This document shows positions 47,931 through 56,510 of a stretch of DNA of 64,000 nt, piece after piece. How positions within the stretch are numbered: position 1 is the first letter of the stretch; each line of letters starts with the position of its first letter. The notes under the pieces were generated by a model. The model saw only the letters and a list, made by a program, of their open reading frames with translations, did not search any database and was not told the DNA's origin. The DNA comes from Clostridia bacterium (GTDB lineage: Bacteria > Bacillota > Clostridia > TANB77 > RGIG9151). The translations under genes and the position numbers were made by a program. The stretch is taken from contig JAFSUW010000007.1 in assembly GCA_017450465.1 (NCBI GenBank), positions 70,247-134,246 of the forward strand. The letters run 5' to 3'.

Positions 47931-48401
47931 ATGAAAAATCAAAATATCGATACAAATAGTTTAGCACATACAAAGTGGAATTGTAAATATCATATAGTGT
48001 TTGCACCAAAATACAGAAGGAAGGTATTTTTTGAGGAGAAAAGGTTGGAAATAAGAGAAATATTAAGAACATTATGCAAGTGGAAAGAAGTAGAAATAAT
48101 AGAAGGTGAAGTATGCGTAGACCATATACATATGTTGGTATCAATACCACCAAAGATGAGTATATCGAGTTTCATGGGTTATTTGAAAGGAAAAAGTAGT
48201 GTAGCAATATTTCAAAAATGGGGCAATATGAAATTTGCGTATAGAAATAGAGAATTTTGGTGTAAAGGGTACTACGTAGATACAGTAGGGAAAAATACTG
48301 CAGCAATAAAAGAATATATAGCAAACCAATTAAAACAGGATCAAGAGATGGACCAATTAAGCTTTATAGATCCAAGGGACCCGTTTACGGGTAGCAAGTA
48401 A
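47931..48401 (+). CDS. tnpA: IS200-type transposase TnpA
   Basis: A 156-residue HUH single-strand transposase. The N-terminal KWNCKYHIVFAPKYRRKVF, the VDHIHMLVSIPPK motif with the His-hydrophobic-His pair, and the catalytic Tyr in KGYYVDTVGKN are all intact, so the enzyme should be active. IS200 elements move as single strands by peel-and-paste transposition, with no target duplication. Its translation start is locked in the hairpin at 47859, a known way to keep such transposases low. No TnpB follows. Confidence 0.95.
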   Translation: MKNQNIDTNSLAHTKWNCKYHIVFAPKYRRKVFFEEKRLEIREILRTLCKWKEVEIIEGEVCVDHIHMLVSIPPKMSISSFMGYLKGKSSVAIFQKWGNMKFAYRNREFWCKGYYVDTVGKNTAAIKEYIANQLKQDQEMDQLSFIDPRDPFTGSK

Positions 48402-48511
48402 AAAACGCGTGACTGACAGGCCCATAGGTACGCATTTATGCGTGGCTGGTAGAGAAGGGCTATGCCCGAAAAAGAAAAACCACCCGCTATGCGGGTGGAT
48501 ATTTATTAGAT

Positions 48512-48703
48512 AAATTGTTGTTTATATAACGGATTGTGCATAATTTTACACTAAATTTATGTTTGTCAAAGATTTGGGGTTTTGACAAGGCAAACGAGCG
48601 AAAAAAAACGGAAGCGTATGTGTTATACGCTGAGTATTTTTGATGCGAAGTTTAACGCAGACAAAACACAAAATCTCTCAAACTCAGTGATAAACAACAA
48701 TTT
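48512..48703. mobile_element. Miniature inverted-repeat element, copy E (different interior)
   Basis: 192 bases with ends AAATTGTTGTTTAT and ATAAACAACAATTT, the same as copy C at the tips, but with an interior lacking the GC-rich double hairpin; it holds a GCGTATG/CATACGC-type stem (48610-48635). No coding capacity. It lies between the IS200 element and recG. Confidence 0.65.
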
Positions 48704-48756
48704 ATTCAACTTGTAAAACCTCAAAAAATAATGTATTATATCCTTGAGGTGTGCAT

Positions 48757-50793
48757 ATGAAGTTAAAAGATTCAATTCGTTATATAAAGGGGGTTGGCCC
48801 CGCAAAAGAAGAGCTTTTTAACAAAGTAGAAATAAAAACTGTAGAAGATTTAATTAATTATTTTCCACGTGATTATGAAGATAGAACTATAATAAAAAAA
48901 TTATTTGAAGTGGTAGATGGTGAAAAAGTTTCTTTTGAAGCAGAAATACAAGGTAGTGTATCAACTTTTGTGACTAGGAATAAATTGCGCATTATAAAGG
49001 CAAATGCTTTTGATGATACTGCTAAAATTACTATGACTTGGTTTAATGCAGACTATGTCAGGACAATTCTAAAACCGGGGAAAAAATATGTTTTTTATGG
49101 TACTATCGAAAGAAATATGAATGGGCTTAGTATTACAAATCCAATATTCGAAGACCCAGATGCACACAAAAAAACAGGAAAAATTTTGCCTATATATCCT
49201 TTAACTAAAGGACTTACACAAAATATGATAAGAGACGCAATTACAAACGTTTTTGATAATTTAAGCGAAGAAATTTTAGATGTTATTCCAGAAAGTATAA
49301 GGTTATCTGAAAATTTAGCCGATATAAAATATGCATTAGAATATATTCATTTTCCAATAGATACAAATAGTTATATCGAAGCACGAAAACGGCTTGCATT
49401 TGAGGAACTTTTAACATTACAACTAGGTCTTATGCAAATAAAAAAAGCCGAAACAGTAAATGTATGTGGTATAAATTTTGAAATAAAAGAAGAAACAAAA
49501 GAGTTTATTAATAATTTACCATTTAAATTAACAAACGCACAAAATAAGGTAGTAAAAGATATATTAAATGATATGAACAAAGATAAGCCAATGAGAAGAC
49601 TTCTTCAAGGCGATGTAGGAAGTGGAAAGACAATAGTTTCATTAATTGCAATACTAAATGCGGTAAAAAATGGCTATCAGGCAGCTTTAATGGCACCGAC
49701 TAGCATTTTGGCAGACCAGCATTTAGAAACTTTTAATGCGTTTTTGAAAGACGAAAATATACGTGTAGCACTTCTTACTAGTAGTTTAACAGCAAAAGAA
49801 AAAAGAACATTAAAAGAAAAAATTGAGTTAGGGCTTATCGATGTAGTAATCGGTACACATGCGGTATTAGAAGATGATGTAAGATTCTACAATTTAGGGC
49901 TTGTTGTAACAGATGAGCAGCATCGTTTTGGTGTAAAACAGCGTGGAAAACTAACCGAAAAGGGTAATAACCCAGATACTTTGGTTATGACCGCAACACC
50001 AATACCAAGGACACTTGCACTAATTTTATATGGCGACTTAGATATTTCAATTATCGATGAGTTACCACCAAACAGGAAGAAAATAGACACGTTTTTGGTT
50101 GATGAAACGATGGAAGAACGCATAAATAATTTCATCGAAAAAGAAATTGGCGAGGGGCGTCAGGCATATGTTGTATGTCCGCTAATTGAAGAGATGGAAG
50201 ATGCGTCAGATAATGCAAAATTAAAAAATGTTTTAGAAGCAGAAAAGAACTACAAAAAAAGATTTCCAAATATGAACATTGAAATACTACATGGAAAAAT
50301 GAAACCTGCATTAAAAGATGATATTATGTATAGATTTAAGAATAAAGAAATAGATATACTAATATCAACTACTGTTATTGAAGTAGGTGTAAATGTACCA
50401 AATGCGACTTTAATGATAGTTGAAAATGCAGAACGATTTGGCCTTGCAGCACTTCATCAGTTACGTGGCCGTGTAGGTAGAGGGGAAGCTAAATCTTACT
50501 GTATATTAAAGTGCTTTAGTAAAGGTAAACAAACACTAGAACGTATGAAGATAATGACGCAGTCGGATAATGGTTTTAAGATTGCAGAAAAAGATTTAGA
50601 ACTTCGTGGACCTGGTGAATTTTTGGGAGTAAGGCAACATGGTATGCCAGAGTTTAAAATAGCTAATGTTTTTGCAGATACAGAGTTGCTTGAACGCACT
50701 ACTGTAGTTGCAAAACAGATTATAGATTCAAAAGAGAATTATGAACAATTACTTGATAAATCGTTAGAGAAATTTTGTGAAGTAGTTTTATAG
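48757..50793 (+). CDS. recG: ATP-dependent DNA helicase RecG
   Basis: A 678-residue helicase that remodels stalled forks and Holliday junctions. The wedge/OB domain fills about residues 1-240; motor motifs follow: QGDVGSGKTIVS (Walker A, about 286), DEQHRFGVKQRG (DExH, about 387), MTATPIPRT, HGKM, and QLRGRVGRG (motif VI, about 570). ATG at 48757 follows TTGAGGTG and gives MKLKDSIRYIKGVGP, with the usual RecG helix-hairpin start. An upstream GTG is less likely. Length is normal. Confidence 0.97.
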   Translation: MKLKDSIRYIKGVGPAKEELFNKVEIKTVEDLINYFPRDYEDRTIIKKLFEVVDGEKVSFEAEIQGSVSTFVTRNKLRIIKANAFDDTAKITMTWFNADYVRTILKPGKKYVFYGTIERNMNGLSITNPIFEDPDAHKKTGKILPIYPLTKGLTQNMIRDAITNVFDNLSEEILDVIPESIRLSENLADIKYALEYIHFPIDTNSYIEARKRLAFEELLTLQLGLMQIKKAETVNVCGINFEIKEETKEFINNLPFKLTNAQNKVVKDILNDMNKDKPMRRLLQGDVGSGKTIVSLIAILNAVKNGYQAALMAPTSILADQHLETFNAFLKDENIRVALLTSSLTAKEKRTLKEKIELGLIDVVIGTHAVLEDDVRFYNLGLVVTDEQHRFGVKQRGKLTEKGNNPDTLVMTATPIPRTLALILYGDLDISIIDELPPNRKKIDTFLVDETMEERINNFIEKEIGEGRQAYVVCPLIEEMEDASDNAKLKNVLEAEKNYKKRFPNMNIEILHGKMKPALKDDIMYRFKNKEIDILISTTVIEVGVNVPNATLMIVENAERFGLAALHQLRGRVGRGEAKSYCILKCFSKGKQTLERMKIMTQSDNGFKIAEKDLELRGPGEFLGVRQHGMPEFKIANVFADTELLERTTVVAKQIIDSKENYEQLLDKSLEKFCEVVL

Positions 50794-50814
50794 AAATACC
50801 TAGGAGGAAGAAAG

Positions 50815-52272
50815 ATGGAAAAACTAAAGATTTTGTTGGTATCAGCTGAGGTTGAACCTTTTGCAAAGACAGGAGGACTTGCAGATGTCGCAGGGGCTTT
50901 ACCTATGGCATTAAAAAAGGCAGGACACGATGTAAGAATTGTAATGCCTAAATACCAAATAGTTTCTGCTAGAATGAATTATGTTACAGACTTTTCAGTA
51001 GAAATGTTAGGGCGTGAAGAGACTTGTATAATTCGTGAGGGCTCATTAAATTTTGAAGAAGGCGAAGAAAACTATTCGATACCAGTATATTTTGTAGATA
51101 ACTATCATTATTTTGATAGATCTGGAATTTACTGTTATGGTGATGATGCGGATAGATTCGTATTTTTCGATAAAGCAGTTTTAAAAATGCTACCAGCAAT
51201 TGGTTTTAAGCCAGATGTAATCCATTGTAACGATTGGCAGACTGGCCCTATTCCTCTATACTTAAAAGAAATATATAAAGAAGATTCATATTATAACGAA
51301 ATAGCAACACTATTTACTATACACAATTTGCAGTATCAAGGTAACTTTGGAAAAGGTGTGTTACCTGTATTAGGGCTTGGTGATGAGTATTTTTCATCAG
51401 AAAAACTTGAATTTTATGGTGAAGTAAACTTTATGAAATCTGGTGTACTCTATTCAGACATCATAAATACAGTAAGTAGAACATATGTAGATGAGATAAA
51501 AACAGAAGAGTACGGCGAACGTATGGATGGACTTATGCGTTCAAAATCAGATATATTGTATGGTATTGTAAATGGTATTGATACAGTAAATTATAATCCT
51601 GAAACAGATAGCAAAATTTATAAAAATTATACAGCAAAAAATATACAAGCAAAGAGTGTAAATAAGAAAAAACTTCAGCTAGAGCTTGGCCTTCCAACAA
51701 CAAATTCACCTTTAGTTGCAATGGTAACAAGACTTGTAGATCAAAAAGGCCTTGAACTTGTTAAAAATATAATGCCAGATTTATTAAAAACTGATGTCCA
51801 AATGATTGTTTTAGGTTTAGGCGATCCTTACTATGAAAATATGTTTAAGGACTATGCAAAAGAATATCCACATAAAGTGTGTGCAAGGATAGAATTTAAT
51901 GATGCACTAGCACATAAAATTTATGCTGGTGCAGATATTTTCTTAATGCCATCCAAGTTTGAACCATGTGGCCTTGGCCAGCTTATAGCACTTCGCTATG
52001 GAACTGTGCCGGTTGTAAGGCAAACAGGTGGATTAGCAGATACTGTAACAGATTTTAAAATAGAAAAAGAATCAGGAAATGGCTTTTCATTCAAAGAATA
52101 TTCTGGTAGAATGTTAATGAAGACAATGGTAAGAGCAATATCGGTTTATAAAAACATGCCAGATATTTGGGAGAAAATTATACTTTCTGGAATGAGTTCA
52201 GATTTTTCTTGGGAACGCGTTTCAGATAAGTATGTAGAATTGTACTTAAAGGCGATAGATAAAGTGTTCTAG
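50815..52272 (+). CDS. glgA: Glycogen synthase (ADP-glucose type)
   Basis: A 485-residue GT5 glycosyltransferase extending alpha-1,4-glucan from ADP-glucose. The N-terminal KTGGLADVAGALP is the glycogen synthase signature that holds ADP-glucose; HCNDWQTGPIPLYL and TIHNLQYQG follow, and the C-terminal domain has VTRLVDQKGLEL, PSKFEPCGLGQLIALRYG with the catalytic-site Glu, and RQTGGLADTV. No other glycogen genes (glgB, glgC, glgP) are in the window, so it is separated from its pathway partners. GGAGG lies 9 bases upstream. Confidence 0.96.
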   Translation: MEKLKILLVSAEVEPFAKTGGLADVAGALPMALKKAGHDVRIVMPKYQIVSARMNYVTDFSVEMLGREETCIIREGSLNFEEGEENYSIPVYFVDNYHYFDRSGIYCYGDDADRFVFFDKAVLKMLPAIGFKPDVIHCNDWQTGPIPLYLKEIYKEDSYYNEIATLFTIHNLQYQGNFGKGVLPVLGLGDEYFSSEKLEFYGEVNFMKSGVLYSDIINTVSRTYVDEIKTEEYGERMDGLMRSKSDILYGIVNGIDTVNYNPETDSKIYKNYTAKNIQAKSVNKKKLQLELGLPTTNSPLVAMVTRLVDQKGLELVKNIMPDLLKTDVQMIVLGLGDPYYENMFKDYAKEYPHKVCARIEFNDALAHKIYAGADIFLMPSKFEPCGLGQLIALRYGTVPVVRQTGGLADTVTDFKIEKESGNGFSFKEYSGRMLMKTMVRAISVYKNMPDIWEKIILSGMSSDFSWERVSDKYVELYLKAIDKVF

Positions 52273-52319
52273 GGCACATAAAAATATAGCCAAAATTAAT
52301 AAAAAATATGCTAAAAAAC

Positions 52320-52348
52320 TTGATTAAAAAGTGCAAATATGGTATAAT
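52320..52348 (+). promoter_or_regulatory. Promoter of the 6S-like RNA
   Basis: TTGATT at 52320-52325 and TATAAT at 52343-52348, spacer of 17. Confidence 0.75.
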
Positions 52349-52354
52349 ATATAT

Positions 52355-52556
52355 AGGAAGTTGAATATCCTGCTTTGTACGTAAAAAAGGTTGTTTCGAA
52401 CCAACACAAATTATATGGGATTCTATATTTCTCTGTGGATTGCAGGCCCTCACGGTAAACAGTGGAACGGGAAGCGCGAAGCAGATAAGAGGAGACCCAC
52501 CTGCACATGCAGGTCCGGAAACGACTTTTGACACGGCACGGCGGGATTTTCTTTTT
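52355..52556 (+). ncRNA. ssrS: Probable 6S RNA
   Basis: About 200 bases of GC-richer, non-coding sequence with its own promoter. The closing stem pairs ATCCTGCTTTGTACGT (52367-52382) with ACGGCACGGCGGGAT (52533-52547), matching the 5' CCTGC.GTGT and 3' ACGGCACGGCGGG consensus of 6S RNA. The interior has an internal loop region and an apical hairpin ACCTGC/GCAGGT, then CCGGAAACGAC. A T-rich run follows. 6S RNA binds housekeeping RNA polymerase by mimicking an open promoter. Boundaries are approximate; SRP RNA was considered but lacks its GGAAGGAAGCA loop. The minus-strand frame here is not a gene. Confidence 0.68.
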
Positions 52557-52651
52557 GGGAAAATACATAGGTAACGCAAGTTACCTATTTTTAGTTTAAA
52601 CTTAACTAACATAATCACCAACATGTTCATATTATGTATTAGGTGATACAT

Positions 52652-52936
52652 ATGGTAGAAATAATAATTTGGGTACTTGCAATTTATGGTGCCATGAAAA
52701 TAGTAGAAGATTTTTTAGAGATGTTTGAAATTAAGAAAATATTAAAAGGTGAAATAAATGTAGTAATAAAAGTGTTTAATAAGCAGGAAAATATAGAAGA
52801 AATCGTAGAAAAAATATTAAAAGAAACAGAGGATATAAATGTAAGGGTAGAGGACGCTGGCTCTACAGATAAAACGTTTAGTATATTAAAGAAAATGGAA
52901 GAGCAGTATAGCAATTTGCAGGTACTTAGGATGTAG
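52652..52936 (+). CDS. Small membrane protein with glycosyltransferase-2-like tail
   Basis: A 94-residue protein. One N-terminal membrane helix (MVEIIIWVLAIYGAMKIVED) precedes a domain that looks like the start of a GT2 glycosyltransferase (INVVIKVFNKQENIEEIVEK, then VEDAGSTDKTFSI with the DxGSTDxT motif), but the sequence ends soon after. It therefore lacks the donor-binding DxD and the rest of a GT2 fold, so catalysis is unlikely. It may be a small stand-alone family or a remnant. AGGTG lies just before ATG 52652. The prepilin peptidase gene follows 63 bases later. Confidence 0.6.
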   Translation: MVEIIIWVLAIYGAMKIVEDFLEMFEIKKILKGEINVVIKVFNKQENIEEIVEKILKETEDINVRVEDAGSTDKTFSILKKMEEQYSNLQVLRM

Positions 52937-52999
52937 ATAAATTTGTTCTTGTCATTTTCTTCAAAAAAATGTACAATGTTTACATTGGAGGTACAAAAG

Positions 53000-53479
53000 A
53001 TGGATACAATAACAATAATTCGCTATGTAATACTAACAGCACTTTTAATACCAATAATATTTATCGATATAAAAGAGCACATAATACCAAATAGCTTAAA
53101 TATAATAGGAGCGGTAGCCGGAATAATACTTATGATTATTGATAGAGCAAATTACAAGACATACTTGTTTGGTGGTCTTTTTGGAATTGGGTTATTTGTG
53201 CTTATAATTTTAAGTTCAGAATTTATATTAAAAAAACAAGGTATGGGTGAAGGTGATGCTAAACTTATGGGTGTTATAGGGTTACTTATAGGGCTTCCCT
53301 ATACCATACTCACGACGTTACTTTCATTCTTTATTGGTGCGATAGTAGGAGTATTTTTACTTGCGTTTAATAAATTAAAACCGGGTATGGAAATGCCCTT
53401 TGGCCCGTTTATTGCAGTAGGAGCATTTATTTCAATGCTATGGGGGAGTCAAATTATAACATGGTACTTAAGTATGTAA
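53000..53479 (+). CDS. Stand-alone A24 prepilin peptidase (catalytic half)
   Basis: A 159-residue integral membrane aspartyl protease of family A24. Both catalytic motifs are visible: IFIDIKEHIIPN (first Asp, near residue 22) and GMGEGDAKLMGVIGLL (GxGD with the second Asp, near 83). It has four to six membrane helices and lacks the N-terminal Cys4 methylase half, which is encoded separately at 2137. Together they would make a full PilD-like function of leader cleavage and N-methylation. TadV/CpaA-type peptidases also consist of this half alone, so it could serve another system. ATG 53000 follows GGAGGT. It ends at a terminator. Confidence 0.93.
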   Translation: MDTITIIRYVILTALLIPIIFIDIKEHIIPNSLNIIGAVAGIILMIIDRANYKTYLFGGLFGIGLFVLIILSSEFILKKQGMGEGDAKLMGVIGLLIGLPYTILTTLLSFFIGAIVGVFLLAFNKLKPGMEMPFGPFIAVGAFISMLWGSQIITWYLSM

Positions 53480-53505
53480 AAAGGTCGACGCTTAGTCGAC
53501 CTTTT
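53478..53505. terminator. Bidirectional terminator
   Basis: AAAAAGGTCGAC pairs with GTCGACCTTTT around GCTTA; the minus-strand gene ends inside it. Confidence 0.92.
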
Positions 53506-54271
53506 CTAAATTTTTTATGTATTTTAATATGTTATTAGGCTTCTTTTGACGAATTAGTGCTTTATAATACTTTAAGCTTGAACTAACATAGTTCATGTCT
53601 TCTAAATCTGTAATAACCTCTGTTGCTTTTACATAGTCGCGTTTTAACATAGAAAGTTCAAGTAGCATTTCTTTTGAATATATATATACATCAGGTAGTT
53701 CTAGTGCTGCTGAAATATATGTAAGTAAACTTGCGAGTGTAAAATTGGTTTCAACAGTTCCTGTATTTTCGCTTAAAGTTTCACAAATTGAAGTAAGTGC
53801 AACTTCTAGATTGTTAGCATATATGTCTTTTAAAAGATCAGGATAAGCAAGGATAAAATTAGTATCGCGGAAGTTTTTCAAGAAAACATTTTTGTTCATC
53901 ATTTCTTGAAGTTTGTTTAAGCATAAAAAATCCCGTTCAGACTCTACATATGCATCAACCATTGAATCAAACACATTGTTGTAAAAAATATTTAATCCAT
54001 TCTTTTTGTAATTTGCCATACTATTTAGCACTTTAATGCTATCTTTGTCGTTAATTAAGTCAGAAATCAAATCGATACGCATACCTTTAGTGTTTTTGTC
54101 ACGAATAACTTCGTTTACTAAATCTTTTATAAGATTAAAGTGATTGCTGTAAATTGCTTTTAAGTCACGTCTTGTTTCATCAGGCTGATTTAGTAAAAGA
54201 TTTAGCGAAAGATTCATTTCTTTTAATTTATCTAAATATTTGTTATATATCGGATTATTTGCGATAACCAT
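53492..54271 (-). CDS. Helical protein of unknown function, TPR-like
   Basis: A 259-residue, all-helical soluble protein on the minus strand. No family is recognised; helical pairs with patterns like VKATEVITDLEDMNYVSSSL and YKALIRQKKPNNILKYI near the C-terminus resemble tetratricopeptide-type hairpins. A basic and Asn-rich N-terminus (NNPIYNKYLDKLKEMNLSLN) is typical of cytosolic proteins. A GGGA site lies upstream of its ATG. It is divergent from the glycosyltransferase gene (54552), with a miniature element between them. Confidence 0.65.
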   Translation of the reverse strand: MVIANNPIYNKYLDKLKEMNLSLNLLLNQPDETRRDLKAIYSNHFNLIKDLVNEVIRDKNTKGMRIDLISDLINDKDSIKVLNSMANYKKNGLNIFYNNVFDSMVDAYVESERDFLCLNKLQEMMNKNVFLKNFRDTNFILAYPDLLKDIYANNLEVALTSICETLSENTGTVETNFTLASLLTYISAALELPDVYIYSKEMLLELSMLKRDYVKATEVITDLEDMNYVSSSLKYYKALIRQKKPNNILKYIKNLEKVD

Positions 54272-54320
54272 TTCTATCCCTCACAATAAAGATAGTATAT
54301 CATTGAATTAAGTAAAAATC

Positions 54321-54500
54321 AAATTTATGTTTGTAGGGGAGAATTTTTAATATGAAATATTAAAAACTCTGTAGGGGCGAACTGTGTTCGCCCGCAAAAA
54401 AAGAGCTAATTTATGGGCGTGGGAGACCACAGGTCTCCCCTACATTAGTTTGATAAATCATTATAAATAGAAATTACATCATCCCTACAAACAATAATTT
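54321..54500. mobile_element. Miniature inverted-repeat element, copy D (variant interior)
   Basis: 180 bases; ends AAATTTATGTTTGTAGGG and CCCTACAAACAATAATTT. It has GC-rich hairpins of the same style (GGGGCGAAC/GTTCGCCC and GGGAGACC/GGTCTCCC) but different sequence. A 7-base repeat TAAAAAT is at both flanks (54313-54319 and 54502-54508, if the element is taken one base longer at each end), a possible target duplication. Confidence 0.78.
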
Positions 54501-54551
54501 GTAAAAATAAAATTAGTATGTTAAAATAAATTATCTAAGGAGGTACATAAG

Positions 54552-56504
54552 ATGAGTATAAAACTAACTGCATGTTCTATTGTAAAAAACGAGGAAGCAA
54601 ATATCGCACGTTCAATTAATAGCTATAAAAATATTGTTGACGAGATAATAATAGTTGATACTGGTTCAACTGATAATACGGTTAATATTGCAAAAGAACT
54701 TGGAGCAACAGTTTTACATTATGAATGGGATAATGATTTTTCAGCGGCAAGAAATGTTGCGTTAGATGCTGCAACTGGCGATTGGATTTTGTATTTAGAT
54801 GCAGATGAATGGATTGCAGATAATAACGAAGCAGACTTAAAAGAATCCATAGAACTTGCTATAAAAAATAAATATGATGCTATATCAGGTAGATTGATTA
54901 ATTTAGATGATGATGGAAGCGTTATTGAAACATTATCGATATTACGTTTATTTGCACATAAAGATAAAATTCGTTACAGAAGAAAGATTCACGAATTAAT
55001 ATACGATTTTGAAGAAGACCATGCACTTGCAAGTCTTTATATAGATGGCTTATACATAAACCATTCGGGCTATGCTAAAAGCGTGGCTAAAGAGAAAGTA
55101 AAAAGAAATAAAGAACTACTTGAAAAAATGTATGAAGAAGATTCGGCTGATGCTGAAGCACTTGATTACTTCTATTTAGCACGTGAAAATATGATAGAAG
55201 ACCCAGAAAAAGCAGACTTTTTCCTTCAAAAACTTCTTTCAAACGAAGAATATATGAAGAAGTTAAACGAAGTAAATATAAGTAACAATCTTCATGAATT
55301 AAAAATTAGATTGACTAATATTTTGAGAAATAAATATACATTTGCTGAACGTGAAGCAGTTATTGAAGATGCAATGAAAGAAGACCCAGATAACCCAGCT
55401 TACTATTATTACAAATATGTTTTATATTCAGGAATAGATGATGAAAAGAATAAATATATGCTTGAAAAGGCATTAAAGTTAGATGAAGAGTATGAATTAA
55501 AGGCAAGAGATAAAAATAATGAATTTTATAAATATAGATTTGAAACTATATATGAACTTGCACGTTTAGAATTAAAAGAAGGAAACAAGGTAAAATCACT
55601 AGATTATGTAGTAAAACTAATTAATTTAGGGCAAAGAGATATTGGAACAATGAGGTTACTTCTTTCAATATTATCAGCACAAAGTACGAATGAAATAGTA
55701 GCATTCCTTGATTCTATATTTAATACAGATGAGCTAAATGAGTTGAAATTCTTAGTAGAATCTATTAGAATAAGCGAACATCAAGATGTATTCTTATATT
55801 ATTTTGTAAAGTATTATAAACTTACAGGTGAACTAGACATATCATTTGCAACATCACGTCTTATTACAGGAAACTATGATGAAGTTTTCTCAAAATATTT
55901 AGAATTATACAAAGAAACAAGACAGGAAAAAGCATTAATTTTTGCTGCTAGTGCATTAATTGCAGGTAACATGAGCCAAGAATATAGTGTCGTAAAGATG
56001 GAATTTCCTATAGAGTATCGAAAAGTTTTGTCTAGCTTCTTTGAAGGTGAAAAAATAGATTTAATTGATACATCAAAAGCTATATTCTTATATATTTTTG
56101 GTGAAATATCATATATTTTAAGTGAAGATAGATTAAATGATTTTGTAAATTCATTTAATAATGTTAATGAAGTAAGAAAGTTAGTTGTAGATTACTATTT
56201 TGAACATTATAGTTATGGCAAAGTAATAAGTTTTTGCAATAAATTTATAGAAGAAGAATTGCCAGATGACTTTGCTGGACGTGTTATAGAAGTAGTTGGT
56301 TTTTCATATTTTATTTCTGGTAATTTTGATATGGCGACGCTTTTCTTTGAACAAGCAATTAGTATAGGTTATTTGTCTGATTATGTAAAAATACCATATG
56401 GTAAAATTTTAGAAGCAAAGGGATTACCAGAAAGTGATGAGTTTAAGAATTATTCAGAGCTACTATATAAGACAAATTATGAAAAGAAAACAAATATGAG
56501 GTGA
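54552..56504 (+). CDS. GT2 glycosyltransferase fused to TPR-like repeats
   Basis: A 650-residue cytosolic protein. Residues 1-about 240 are a family 2 glycosyltransferase: SIVKNEEANIARSINSYKNI, IVDTGSTDNTVNIA and YLDADEWI with the metal-binding DxD. The remaining 400 residues are helical repeats with TPR-like spacing (for example ELARLELKEGNKVKSLDYVVKL). Proteins with this layout (SunS-related) glycosylate peptides or surface glycans; donor and acceptor are not clear here. AGGAGGT precedes ATG. The next gene starts six bases after its stop, but functions differ. Confidence 0.87.
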   Translation: MSIKLTACSIVKNEEANIARSINSYKNIVDEIIIVDTGSTDNTVNIAKELGATVLHYEWDNDFSAARNVALDAATGDWILYLDADEWIADNNEADLKESIELAIKNKYDAISGRLINLDDDGSVIETLSILRLFAHKDKIRYRRKIHELIYDFEEDHALASLYIDGLYINHSGYAKSVAKEKVKRNKELLEKMYEEDSADAEALDYFYLARENMIEDPEKADFFLQKLLSNEEYMKKLNEVNISNNLHELKIRLTNILRNKYTFAEREAVIEDAMKEDPDNPAYYYYKYVLYSGIDDEKNKYMLEKALKLDEEYELKARDKNNEFYKYRFETIYELARLELKEGNKVKSLDYVVKLINLGQRDIGTMRLLLSILSAQSTNEIVAFLDSIFNTDELNELKFLVESIRISEHQDVFLYYFVKYYKLTGELDISFATSRLITGNYDEVFSKYLELYKETRQEKALIFAASALIAGNMSQEYSVVKMEFPIEYRKVLSSFFEGEKIDLIDTSKAIFLYIFGEISYILSEDRLNDFVNSFNNVNEVRKLVVDYYFEHYSYGKVISFCNKFIEEELPDDFAGRVIEVVGFSYFISGNFDMATLFFEQAISIGYLSDYVKIPYGKILEAKGLPESDEFKNYSELLYKTNYEKKTNMR

Positions 56505-56510
56505 TAGTTT

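Larger units (their letters stand above)
47802..48503 (+). mobile_element. IS200-family insertion sequence (boundaries approximate)
   Basis: A single-transposase element with no inverted-repeat ends, as is usual for IS200. Near the left end there is a hairpin (ACCACGCGA/TCGCGTGGT at about 47802-47822); near the right end, hairpins at about 48425-48460 and CCACCCGC/GCGGGTGG at 48480-48497. Exact ends cannot be set without an empty site. Confidence 0.8.

Noticed and set aside
52178-52651. Minus-strand frames over the 6S-like RNA
   Set aside because: They overlap the glgA end and a structured RNA with its own plus-strand promoter; no ribosome site.
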